A stretch of DNA of 18,897 nt from an uncultured Rikenella sp. GTDB taxonomy: Bacteria; Bacteroidota; Bacteroidia; Bacteroidales; Rikenellaceae. Each line of letters starts with the position of its first letter. Within the stretch, counting starts at the first letter, position 1. Positions 1-6,558 of this stretch are shown piece after piece. A model generated the notes under the pieces. It was not told the origin of the DNA. It saw only the letters and a list, made by a program, of their open reading frames with translations, and ran no database searches. The position numbers and the translations under genes are program-made. The stretch is from the NCBI RefSeq assembly GCF_910577125.1, contig NZ_CAJTMN010000037.1:1-18897 (forward strand), read 5' to 3'.

Positions 1-74
1 AGCGACCCCAAGGCCCCCTCGAGGGGGATCGGGGGTGAGAGGCACCGGCGCGAGAGTCCCACGCGGAGCGTGGG

Positions 75-95
75 TTCGAGTCTCGTTTTCCGCTC
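75..95 (+). other. tRNA 3'-end-like fragment (probably tRNA-Gly), copy 1
   Basis: The segment reads TTCGAGT (T-loop-like), then CTCG, then TTTTCCGCTC. This matches my recollection of the T-loop, T-stem 3' side and acceptor 3' strand of Bacteroidetes tRNA-Gly with a GCGGAAA acceptor. No D-arm, anticodon arm or 5' acceptor precedes it, and the 5' side of the T-stem (GTGGG) pairs poorly with CTCGT. It is therefore a fragment, not a functional tRNA. The tRNA identity is inferred from memory and needs alignment. Confidence 0.45.
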
Positions 96-100
96 AAAGG

Positions 101-140
101 AACGCTTGATAATCAGTAGATTGTCAAGCGTTTTTGTTTT
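101..140 (+). terminator. Rho-independent terminator in repeat copy 1
   Basis: A perfect 9-bp stem, AACGCTTGA (101-109) with TCAAGCGTT (124-132), encloses a 14-nt loop and is followed by TTTGTTTT. Its position a few bases after the tRNA-like tail suggests it is a duplicated tRNA terminator. Confidence 0.75.
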
Positions 141-235
141 CGGCAAATCGAGACTTCAGCGAGCGACCCCAAGGCCCCCTCGAGGGGGATCGGGGGTGAG
201 AGACACCGGCGCGAGAATCCCACGCGGAGCGTGGG

Positions 236-256
236 TTCGAGTCTCGTTTTCCGCTC
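236..256 (+). other. tRNA 3'-end-like fragment, copy 2
   Basis: Identical to the fragment at 75-95 and exactly one repeat period (161 bp) downstream. It is again followed by a terminator hairpin. The partial third repeat copy diverges within the T-loop (near 401) and does not carry the tail. Confidence 0.45.
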
Positions 257-261
257 AAAGG

Positions 262-301
262 AACGCTTGATAATCAGTAGATTGTCAAGCGTTTTTGTTT
301 T
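262..301 (+). terminator. Rho-independent terminator in repeat copy 2
   Basis: Same hairpin as in copy 1, shifted by 161 bp: stem 262-270 with 285-293, followed by a T-rich run. Confidence 0.75.
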
Positions 302-439
302 CGGCAAATCGAGACTTCAGCGAGTGACCCCAAGCCCCCCTCGAGGGGGATCGGGGGGAGAGAAATACCGGCGCGAGATTCCCACCCGGAGCGTGGGTTC
401 GGGTTTAGGAAGGCTGTCAGAAATGGGGAAAAGACAAGC

Positions 440-466
440 GAAGCCGAAGACTTAATCTTCGGCTTC
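440..466. terminator. Strong hairpin, possible terminator of the minus-strand KAP operon
   Basis: A perfect 11-bp stem, GAAGCCGAAGA (440-450) with TCTTCGGCTTC (456-466), closes a 5-nt loop. On the minus strand it is followed by a moderately T-rich stretch (GCTTGTCTTTTCC). It lies about 100 bp beyond the last gene of the minus-strand operon. On the plus strand there is no U-tract, so minus-strand termination is the likelier role. Confidence 0.5.
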
Positions 467-562
467 GCCGACTTCAAAATGTATCCGTAGCGTATACCTG
501 AAGTATGCTACAACATCTAACTGTTATTTAAAGTCTTTCATACAGCAGATGTATAACGGTAC

Positions 563-832
563 TTAACCCAGTTTTTCTACTATCCAATTTCCGGAAGCCT
601 GATATCCTCGAGACAAAGAATCATCAAATCCGGCACGAATAATAGCTTTTTCAACCTCCAACGCTGTTGGAGCTGATAAACTTTGCGAAGGCACCTGAAT
701 GACAAATCCTTTGGGGATTTTCCCCAGCGTACGTTTTGCTGTTAGTTTGAAAGCTCTCGTACTTTTAATTTTTGTTAAAGAGTTAATAATTCTGACCTGT
801 CGATCTTTTCCGTTACCGGTTGAAAAGTTCAT
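563..832 (-). CDS. Small protein of unknown function, last gene of the KAP operon
   Basis: From ATG at 832 it is 89 aa; a TTG three codons upstream (841) could also start it. It begins inside the end of the KAP NTPase gene (stop 813-815), an overlap of about 18 bp that points to translational coupling. The core, around residues 27-85, has alternating hydrophobic residues with the segment KLTAKRTLGKIPKGFVIQVP and ends ASGNWIVEKLG, suggesting a compact beta-rich fold. It recalls small Bacteroidetes proteins of the DUF6140 type found near contractile systems, but that resemblance is from memory and weak. No signal peptide or membrane segment is seen. The overlap with its neighbour and the frame preservation make it a real gene; its function is unknown. 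Confidence 0.7.
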   Translation of the reverse strand: MNFSTGNGKDRQVRIINSLTKIKSTRAFKLTAKRTLGKIPKGFVIQVPSQSLSAPTALEVEKAIIRAGFDDSLSRGYQASGNWIVEKLG

Positions 833-2765
833 ACGAGGCAATCTTCAAATCGTAGCAGGCAAGCACGACCGACGCAATGTCCGATACGATTTCCGGCTCC
901 TCGTAATTGGACGCCTTATCGAGATTGATCCAGTACTCGGGATTGAACGAAATATGGTTCTCCATCCAACCCAGCGCGTGACGATAACGAAGCTCTTCCG
1001 TGAAATCCGGGAATTTTGTGTCGTTATCATAGGTCTTGCCGGAGAAATACCATCGTTTCAGCAGCGGCCTCATCACCTCGTCGAAACGCTGTAATATCGA
1101 AGCGATTTGCTCGTTCCTCAGCAAGTCGTCGAAACTCATACCCCGAAGTTCTTCCGGACGAAGAATAGAACAATCCAACCATAACCGGCAAGATACCTTA
1201 TTCTTGACCATACTCGGATTAAGCACGATATCGACATCGGGTCTCTTTTTGCCCGTTTCCAGATAGAAACCCCCGTTGCCGGTATTGCGTTTCGGGCGGA
1301 TATTGATTTCCGGGCGGAGCGAATTGATTTTGGAAATTACATTCTCGTGAAGTTTGCGAATAAGCAGATGACGGTCCAGCTCTTCGGCGGAGATTCCCGA
1401 ACCTATGCCTGTTACAGACGACTTGTCGAGAATCTTTCGGATGTTTTTCTCGAAATTCTCCGGATCTTTTTTATTGGCCGTATTCCGGATCAGCTCGAGC
1501 AGTTGCGTGATGTCGCTCTGGTGTTGCACCATGTAAGGGTCGGATCCGATCATCGCATCACGCACCTCCTCCCACTGCACCTCCGAATCGTCATCGTTTT
1601 TCTCCACCGAGAGATTCATCCGCCGGAGCACGCTCTCGCCCCATTTCGGAAAATCGGGTTGCAGGGTCAGCATCCGGTAGATTTTCGGATAACATACCTG
1701 AATGGCGATAATGGCGAAATTGATGATTTTGGCTTCCCGCGACTCTGAAAACTCATCCTCCTCCTGGCCGCACAGAGCGATGCAGTTGAGCAGCGAAAGC
1801 GTATTGATGAGCCGTTTGATCGAACGGGGATTCTTTCCCACGGAACACTCCACGATGGTGGAAAACGGTGTCTTGACCTCGGGATTCCCCCGGTCTATGT
1901 CCCGGATGTAGCCGATCTGCACCAACGAGTCGAGCACGAAATCCATCGTGCGGTAATTGCTGACCGGCAATGAGAAGGGCACTTGTATGATTTTATCGAA
2001 GAACGACCGGAATTCCCGTTCGTTGCTGTCGGTCAATTCGCCGAATTTGGGCTTGAGGCCTTTGACGACGACCTCGTAGTCGATGGCGAGCACGAAAATG
2101 CAGTTATCCAGCGAGAAGACGTTTTTAAGCAGTTCGAGAATCTCGACCGCCACAGGAGGATTAAGACGGTCGAGGTCATCGACAAAGATAATTACACCCC
2201 GCTTGTTTATCTCTGTAATGGACTTGTTTATGGCCTGTTCCAGCGCATTCTTCAAATCGGCGAGCGAAGCCGTTTCGTTCTCATCGGAGCCGTTGGACAG
2301 TTGGGTCGGAACGTTGGCCGCTTCGAGTCCGACCGCTATCATTCCGCCGACTCCGGGAATCGTTTTCAGGCTCTCGCGTGCACCTCGGTATAAGAAATTG
2401 CCGGCTCCGCGGAGGAAGCCCTTGAAAGTCGTTTTCGATCGAGGATCGTCCTTGGTCAATTCCTGAACAAGCTGCGCGAGAATCTTATAGACCGTTATCT
2501 CGGGAGTCGACAGCATGGAGTACTCCCAGGTATTGATTTTCACCCCGATGAACGGAGAATCGGGCTGGGAACATAAGGCGTGTTCCAAACGGGTCATGAG
2601 CGAGGTCTTCCCGCTCCCCCATTCGCCTTGCAGGGCGATAGTGATAGGCGTGGATGAATTTTCGATGAAACGAATCAGGCCTTTCACGTAGCGGTCTGTT
2701 CCGAAATCGTTTCGGGTCTCCCCGAAAGGAATATCCGAAAGGGAGGTCTTATCGTTGTTTGTCAT
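813..2765 (-). CDS. KAP-family P-loop NTPase
   Basis: A 650-aa ATPase of the KAP group (STAND-related P-loop NTPases). Walker A is GEWGSGKT at residues 47-54, preceded by ITIALQ. Walker B is VIIFVDDLDRLNP at 191-203, with the DDLDR signature of the group. Residues 223-230 (CIFVLAID) resemble the sensor strand. The insertion between Walker A and B (about 115-152) includes a glycine-rich, weakly hydrophobic stretch where KAP proteins often carry membrane segments, though no clear transmembrane helix stands out. The C-terminal 300 residues are helical with no family I recognise. KAP NTPases are recurrent in anti-phage loci, where the ATPase is thought to sense or gate a response. The gene starts about 55 bp after the 274-aa gene and overlaps the small downstream gene. 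Confidence 0.9.
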   Translation of the reverse strand: MTNNDKTSLSDIPFGETRNDFGTDRYVKGLIRFIENSSTPITIALQGEWGSGKTSLMTRLEHALCSQPDSPFIGVKINTWEYSMLSTPEITVYKILAQLVQELTKDDPRSKTTFKGFLRGAGNFLYRGARESLKTIPGVGGMIAVGLEAANVPTQLSNGSDENETASLADLKNALEQAINKSITEINKRGVIIFVDDLDRLNPPVAVEILELLKNVFSLDNCIFVLAIDYEVVVKGLKPKFGELTDSNEREFRSFFDKIIQVPFSLPVSNYRTMDFVLDSLVQIGYIRDIDRGNPEVKTPFSTIVECSVGKNPRSIKRLINTLSLLNCIALCGQEEDEFSESREAKIINFAIIAIQVCYPKIYRMLTLQPDFPKWGESVLRRMNLSVEKNDDDSEVQWEEVRDAMIGSDPYMVQHQSDITQLLELIRNTANKKDPENFEKNIRKILDKSSVTGIGSGISAEELDRHLLIRKLHENVISKINSLRPEINIRPKRNTGNGGFYLETGKKRPDVDIVLNPSMVKNKVSCRLWLDCSILRPEELRGMSFDDLLRNEQIASILQRFDEVMRPLLKRWYFSGKTYDNDTKFPDFTEELRYRHALGWMENHISFNPEYWINLDKASNYEEPEIVSDIASVVLACYDLKIASYELFNR

Positions 2766-2819
2766 GTCTTTGTCTGTAAGATTTGTTCATATTGGAGCTC
2801 GTATGCCGGATTCCATCGT

Positions 2820-3644
2820 TTACTCGTCCATGTCGACCGCTCTTGATTGCTCGTCGTTTTGTTCTTCATCTCGGAATTCCTCACCGGGCAGTTCGTCCGC
2901 AGTCTGCGGCCGCTCGTTCTTGGGCAGGAAACGGACTTTTCCCTCTTTAATCAAGCGTTTGGCCTCGCTGCGGTCGGAAGCTGCGGGAACCTCATCGTCG
3001 GTCAGCACATCCTGATTCCAGTCCATCAACCGGTTCGGGTGGTACAGCTCCCAACTGACGGCCCGGATCAGCCGTTTCACACGGGCCACGAGCTCGTGCG
3101 AGTCGTCCCGCTTGTCGGTAATGAACGCGCAGTGCGTAGGAAGCAATGCGTAATTCCACAGCGAATTGAAGAACAGCGGATTGTCCGTCTTGGCCCAGAT
3201 GTGTGCGATCGTGTAATTCACGACCGAACTGCGTTGTCCCCAGCTCACGGCATGACCCGTATAACGCAGGATCGTGCATTTGGGCGCATAGTTGCCGTCG
3301 GAGTCTATTTTCACGCGGATTTTCGTTTCGCGGTGGAACAGGCATTTCGTCTCGTCGATATGTCCGTCGGGGTCGCATTCGTACTTGGTGAAACGCACCG
3401 CCTCGCTCTTATTCTTGAAGCGCGGCGTGGTGGTCTTGACCGCGTGCTGCAAAAAATAGTTGGCGTTGGAGGTGAAACGCGCCGGAATCGCCTGACCGGT
3501 GCGAATCAGGGCGCGGATATCCCGCGCCTGATTACGCACCATCTCCTTGTCGAAAAAGAGCGTATGCTCCAAAATGTGTTCGATGAGGGCTTCGTCGCTA
3601 CCGAAGAGCGAGCGCAAGGCATCGAGACCGTCGATCTTTGTCAT
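2820..3644 (-). CDS. Unknown 274-aa protein with HNH-like motif, KAP operon
   Basis: A 274-aa soluble protein with no signal peptide. The centre (about residues 140-180) contains NYTIAHIWAKTDNP followed by LFFNSLWNYALLP. The spacing of His, Asn-Pro, Trp-Asn and a following hydrophobic strand resembles the H..N core of His-Me-finger (HNH) endonucleases; this is a motif-level impression, not a confident assignment. The last 45 residues are strongly acidic and low-complexity (Asp/Glu rich), a likely disordered tail. It lies 5 bp after the stop of the 83-aa gene and about 55 bp before the KAP NTPase, all on one strand, so co-transcription is very likely. If it is a nuclease, it would be the natural effector partner of the NTPase. 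Confidence 0.8.
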   Translation of the reverse strand: MTKIDGLDALRSLFGSDEALIEHILEHTLFFDKEMVRNQARDIRALIRTGQAIPARFTSNANYFLQHAVKTTTPRFKNKSEAVRFTKYECDPDGHIDETKCLFHRETKIRVKIDSDGNYAPKCTILRYTGHAVSWGQRSSVVNYTIAHIWAKTDNPLFFNSLWNYALLPTHCAFITDKRDDSHELVARVKRLIRAVSWELYHPNRLMDWNQDVLTDDEVPAASDRSEAKRLIKEGKVRFLPKNERPQTADELPGEEFRDEEQNDEQSRAVDMDE

Positions 3645-3649
3645 ACTTC

Positions 3650-3901
3650 TTATTCTTTTACAGGCTTAATCTGCACGGAGAACTGGCGCGGATTGAAAGT
3701 CGAACTCGGATAGTGTACATTCAACCAACCGGTAATTACATCGTAACGCTTGGGCCCGATAAAGCCTCGCATTTGATGGACGTTGTCCGTTACGAATGTG
3801 TCATGCACCGGTACAGTCCCGCTGCGATGAACGGTTCCTACGATTTTGATCTGCCATTTGGTAGGTTTCTCAGGTTCGAAAAACGATTTTAAGAATCCCA
3901 T
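3650..3901 (-). CDS. Small protein of unknown function, first gene of the KAP operon
   Basis: An 83-aa protein starting at ATG 3901 and ending 5 bp before the 274-aa gene, which strongly suggests a shared transcript. The N-terminus, MGFLKSFFEPEKPTKW, is short and amphipathic. The remainder is rich in Val, Thr and aromatic residues with alternating hydrophobicity, fitting a small beta protein. I see no cysteine motif, signal peptide or known domain. A small leading gene before a larger effector-like gene could encode a sensor or inhibitor, but this is speculation from gene order. The region upstream is non-coding with a long hairpin and no clear Bacteroidetes promoter box. Confidence 0.65.
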   Translation of the reverse strand: MGFLKSFFEPEKPTKWQIKIVGTVHRSGTVPVHDTFVTDNVHQMRGFIGPKRYDVITGWLNVHYPSSTFNPRQFSVQIKPVKE

Positions 3902-4232
3902 GACGTGTTGAATTTCAGCATCTTCGAGCCTCTGGAAGATGGATTGTACAAAAAGAAAGCGTGAGGCTGTTAACCAATTTCATCGGACAGGCTCTGGTAA
4001 ACCTTTGGCGTGAAATAAGCAACAGTCCTCACGCCCGTACAAGTACGAGGCGCGAGAGCCGTCAGCCTATTCTCCGCCTTGTGAAATTTACCAGATTTCG
4101 TCCGAGAGAATCAAGCTAAACACTTTCGTGCAGGTTTCGAATATGTCTGCCCGCTATGCGAGCATGACAAAATTACGAAATTTTTCCTTCACGACAGAGT
4201 TCGGGCTCCGAAAGGACTGTTGCCGTTTGAGC
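3902..4232. other. 331-bp non-coding stretch with inverted repeats
   Basis: No credible gene. It separates two minus-strand gene groups and must hold the promoter of the KAP operon, but no TAnnTTTG box is evident on the minus strand. It contains the long hairpin at 3959-4034, a small hairpin CGTAC-AA-GTACG (4036-4047), and sequence around 4081-4115 with partial complementarity to 3983-4005 (TCTGGTAAA with TTTACCAGA; TCGGAC with GTCCGA). These alternatives could form competing structures. Confidence 0.5.
3959..4034. repeat. Long imperfect inverted repeat
   Basis: GCGTGAGG-CTGTT (3959-3971) pairs with AACAG-t-CCTCACGC (4021-4034), with one bulged T. The pairing continues inward with ATTTCA (3977-3982) and TGAAAT (4011-4016). 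It lies upstream of the KAP operon start (3901), so it could be part of the leader or an operator. Confidence 0.65.
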
Positions 4233-4646
4233 TTAAAATATTTTTGTCACCGCCGTCGTTTCGAGGCAGTCGACGAAGCGGCGGGGCAGCAGGACGTTTT
4301 CCATATCGAGTGTTCCGGCGAATAGCGGTGCGATCTGCGCGACGGAGTAACCCGCAATGCCGCACCCGACCTCCGTCACGAGAAACGTCAGGTCGGGATG
4401 AGCCGCCGCATATGCGATGAACTCCTCCACATACGGTCGGATGCCTTCGACCGTGCCGCCCATCGTCGGGATTGCATAGCACTGCCCTGTGCGTCCTAAG
4501 CCCTCGCCCCATACTGCCCCGAACAGACGCCGTGCATCGGCCGCCGCACCGCCTCCGTGCCACCCCTGCGGATTGCTGCCGAAGACGAAGATTTCGTTGG
4601 CTCGGAGCGATTCGATTCGCTCCGGCGAAAAACGAGTTTTGCTCAT
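4233..4646 (-). CDS. Macro-domain-like protein of the A1S_2505 phage-associated family
   Basis: A 137-aa cytosolic protein. Residues 17-35 carry the family hallmark NEIFVFGSN..G.HGGGAA, followed by RLFGAVWGEGLGRTGQCYAIPT (40-61, key residues G43, G47, G50, G54, Y57, P60, T61). A second glycine motif, TEVGCGIAGYSVAQIAPLF, spans 91-109. These resemble the two ligand-binding loops of macro domains, which bind or process ADP-ribose derivatives. I recall the family being annotated as A1S_2505 phage non-structural protein, common in phage and mobile contexts. The length is normal for a single domain. Its ATG overlaps the stop of the upstream 173-aa gene (ATGA at 4643-4646), so the two are translationally coupled. 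The enzymatic role is inferred only. Confidence 0.75.
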   Translation of the reverse strand: MSKTRFSPERIESLRANEIFVFGSNPQGWHGGGAAADARRLFGAVWGEGLGRTGQCYAIPTMGGTVEGIRPYVEEFIAYAAAHPDLTFLVTEVGCGIAGYSVAQIAPLFAGTLDMENVLLPRRFVDCLETTAVTKIF

Positions 4647-5164
4647 TGCACATTAAGTTTATAGTACGTAATTCCTTTATCCGTCCGCTTGGCTATAGAA
4701 AGCAATCCGAGCCTGTATAGATCGGAAAGAATCTTTTGCCATGCACTTGCCGCGCGCTCTTCACCCATATAACGGGTCAAATGCGCAGGTCCTATGCCGC
4801 AAGGGCATCGGCGCTGAAGACCGGCTACGAGAATATAGGTTGCCGTCTGAGCGGTCGTCAGCCCCATCGTCATCGCTATCTCCTCCAGCTCCGTACGGAA
4901 ATCGAAGCGTTCGAATGCGGCAATACCGCCGAATCCTTTTAACAAATAAAACATCGCCGAAGGTTCGAGCCTCCGTGCAGTCTCCGCCTCATGGCGTTCG
5001 GCTTCCTCTTCGCAGCGGAGCCACTCATCGGTTTCGGCAATCTCTCGACGCGTTTGTTCGACAAACTCCTGCAACTCTCGTTGTTCTTTTTTTTCGATGT
5101 CGCGTGCGATATTCCGCTCCTCACGGCGTATCTCTTCGCACAGATAATCTGCAAATCCTTTCAT
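4643..5164 (-). CDS. Coiled-coil protein with C-terminal winged-helix-like domain
   Basis: A 173-aa protein. Residues 8-66 are very rich in Glu, Arg and Lys with few helix breakers, a probable long helix or coiled coil. Residues about 85-170 look like a winged-helix or replication-initiator-type DNA-binding region (helices around TTAQTATYILVAGL and LTRYMGEERAASAWQKIL, ending in a wing-like KGITYYKL). No membrane segment or signal peptide. It shares an ATGA overlap with the downstream macro-like gene, so the two products are probably made in fixed ratio and may act together. I do not recognise a named family; it could be a regulator or structural partner. Confidence 0.7.
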   Translation of the reverse strand: MKGFADYLCEEIRREERNIARDIEKKEQRELQEFVEQTRREIAETDEWLRCEEEAERHEAETARRLEPSAMFYLLKGFGGIAAFERFDFRTELEEIAMTMGLTTAQTATYILVAGLQRRCPCGIGPAHLTRYMGEERAASAWQKILSDLYRLGLLSIAKRTDKGITYYKLNVQ

Positions 5165-5240
5165 TGTTCTTTATCTCGATTTTATCGGCGGTACCCCGCC
5201 ACGTCTTGACTCCTTGTGATGGTGTGCCGCGTATAAAAAT

Positions 5241-6125
5241 TCACAAAGTCGTCTCGTCCAAAGTCTGCAAAAGGTCCTGAAATGAATCCTGGCTCGATTT
5301 CGGATTCAGTTCGAGGCGGATTTCTATTTGTTGTCGATCCGTCGTTTCCCATTCGGGTTCCCGACATTCACCTCCTCGTTTCGATACGAAGGCTTCGACC
5401 AACTCCGAGAGAGGGCCGGTCATAGCCTTCGGGAGATTCTCCGGTCTACAGACACGAATGCTTTCAAGGCGCGACGACCATTCGCAAAGCCCCTGTAATT
5501 TATGCAAAATATCTTCGTGCGGCAGACCCCAAGCTGCGGTTTCCTTGTAATCCGATGTGTCTATGGACAGTCCGACCTGCTCGGGCGTATGGTAATCGAA
5601 GCGTACGGCGGGATAATGGAACGTGCGACACCTGTCTTCGCGATGCGGGACACAAGGACTGCATCTCATTTCGCCATCGATTTTGCGATAGTAAAACTCT
5701 ACATCGAACTCGAGCTGCAAACAGCGATCCAGGGTACAGCAATGTGCTTCGACCGACCTTTCGTCTCCCATATTCCGAAGCATCCAGTCGCGCAGCGATA
5801 TAAGATCGTCGAAACGCCAAGGCGATATGTCGGATGGAAGATACGACGTGAACCGGATGGCACGCGCACAGTCGTAGCGTTCGAACAGCTCTTTCATAAG
5901 CAGTATGGGCGAACGAGAGGTGAAATCGACCATACCGGAAGTCATCCCGATACGGACAAAGTCGTTTTCGGATTCGAGAAACACGAGGTCGAGTCCCGAG
6001 AGCGTATAATGATTATCGATGAAATCGGACTGTTCGAATCCGGATCCCCAAGGCGTCGGATCTTCGCTGCGGTGCCCGCGGAACTCGTAAAAAGCGGGTT
6101 GTAAAATTCTATTCATAGCCTGCAT
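5241..6125 (-). CDS. Unknown 294-aa protein
   Basis: A 294-aa soluble-looking protein with no recognised domain. ATG at 6125 gives MQAMNR; a second in-frame ATG three codons on (6116) is an equally good start. The middle (about residues 125-165) is cysteine-rich, with CC, C, CSPC and a nearby His and Cys, which could bind a metal. The C-terminus is acidic. It is followed after 76 bp by the coiled-coil/winged-helix gene on the same strand, so it may be the first gene of that operon. Codon choice fits a translated gene. No function is proposed. Confidence 0.65.
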   Translation of the reverse strand: MQAMNRILQPAFYEFRGHRSEDPTPWGSGFEQSDFIDNHYTLSGLDLVFLESENDFVRIGMTSGMVDFTSRSPILLMKELFERYDCARAIRFTSYLPSDISPWRFDDLISLRDWMLRNMGDERSVEAHCCTLDRCLQLEFDVEFYYRKIDGEMRCSPCVPHREDRCRTFHYPAVRFDYHTPEQVGLSIDTSDYKETAAWGLPHEDILHKLQGLCEWSSRLESIRVCRPENLPKAMTGPLSELVEAFVSKRGGECREPEWETTDRQQIEIRLELNPKSSQDSFQDLLQTLDETTL

Positions 6126-6558
6126 TTTAATATTTTTCTATTTCAATATTCGCTCTCGTTTTTGGTTGAAAAACGGCGGTTCGAAAATTCTATGCATCTC
6201 GGTTTTTCAGCAGTTTCCGACGCTCGCATCTGAATGTGTATTGCGCTGTATATCAAAGTATTTATAGTATGTATTGTCTCTTTTGTCTCTATATTAAAGA
6301 TACTCAAAATCGGTGTAATGCGCAACTTTTCGAGGCTTTTTTTAGTGCTCTCAATGAATCGGCTGCATTTTATCTTCTGCTGAATGGCATATACGGGAGA
6401 GCAGTCGGCGACGCTTCGAAATAACGCATTCTCGAGATTTTCCACCGGTGTGCAAAAAAAAAGATTTTTGATATTGGAAATCAATGTCTTGCAAACTCAA
6501 ATTTGCAAAATTATTTTTTATGCAAGATGATTTTGTAACTTTGCGAAAATCAAAAACG
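6126..6558. other. AT-rich divergent intergenic region
   Basis: About 430 bp between the minus-strand 294-aa gene and the plus-strand ATPase. It is clearly richer in A+T than its neighbours. The only notable open frame (6143-6484, minus) has no recognisable features and was not called. A Bacteroidetes -7 box for the plus-strand gene lies at its right end. Confidence 0.5.
6536..6543 (+). promoter_or_regulatory. Bacteroidetes -7 box for the DUF4143 ATPase gene
   Basis: TAACTTTG matches TAnnTTTG exactly. It lies 15 bp before ATG 6559, which leaves only a short leader and argues against the upstream in-frame ATGs at 6484 and 6520, both of which would be untranscribed. No clean TTTG -33 element is seen at the usual 19-21 spacing. 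Confidence 0.55.

Larger units (their letters stand above)
1..401. repeat. 161-bp tandem repeat, two full copies and a partial third
   Basis: Copies start at 1, 162 and 323. Copies 1 and 2 differ at only two positions (near 42 and 55). The third is more diverged and loses similarity shortly after position 401. Each unit begins with a GC-rich stretch holding the palindrome CCCCCTCGAGGGGG (14-27 in copy 1) and a hairpin CCCACGC-GGA-GCGTGGG (58-74). It continues into a tRNA-3'-end-like segment and a hairpin terminator. The open frames across this stretch are translations of the repeat itself and were not called as genes. Confidence 0.92.

Noticed and set aside
60..95. Complete tRNA gene
   Set aside because: Only the 3' tail is present; there is no D-arm, anticodon arm or 5' acceptor strand, and the T-stem is mispaired.
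1..401. CRISPR array
   Set aside because: The repeat unit is 161 bp with no alternating unique spacers, and no cas gene is present.
70..477. Open frames of 64-74 codons on both strands over the left repeat
   Set aside because: They are translations of the 161-bp repeat, with the same peptide appearing in successive copies, and pass through terminator hairpins.
6143..6484. 113-codon minus-strand frame in the AT-rich divergent region
   Set aside because: No recognisable motif, overlaps the promoter region of the ATPase gene, and is the kind of frame expected by chance.
6484..6558. Longer start for the DUF4143 ATPase
   Set aside because: The -7 promoter box at 6536-6543 lies inside this extension and homologous proteins normally begin near the chosen ATG.
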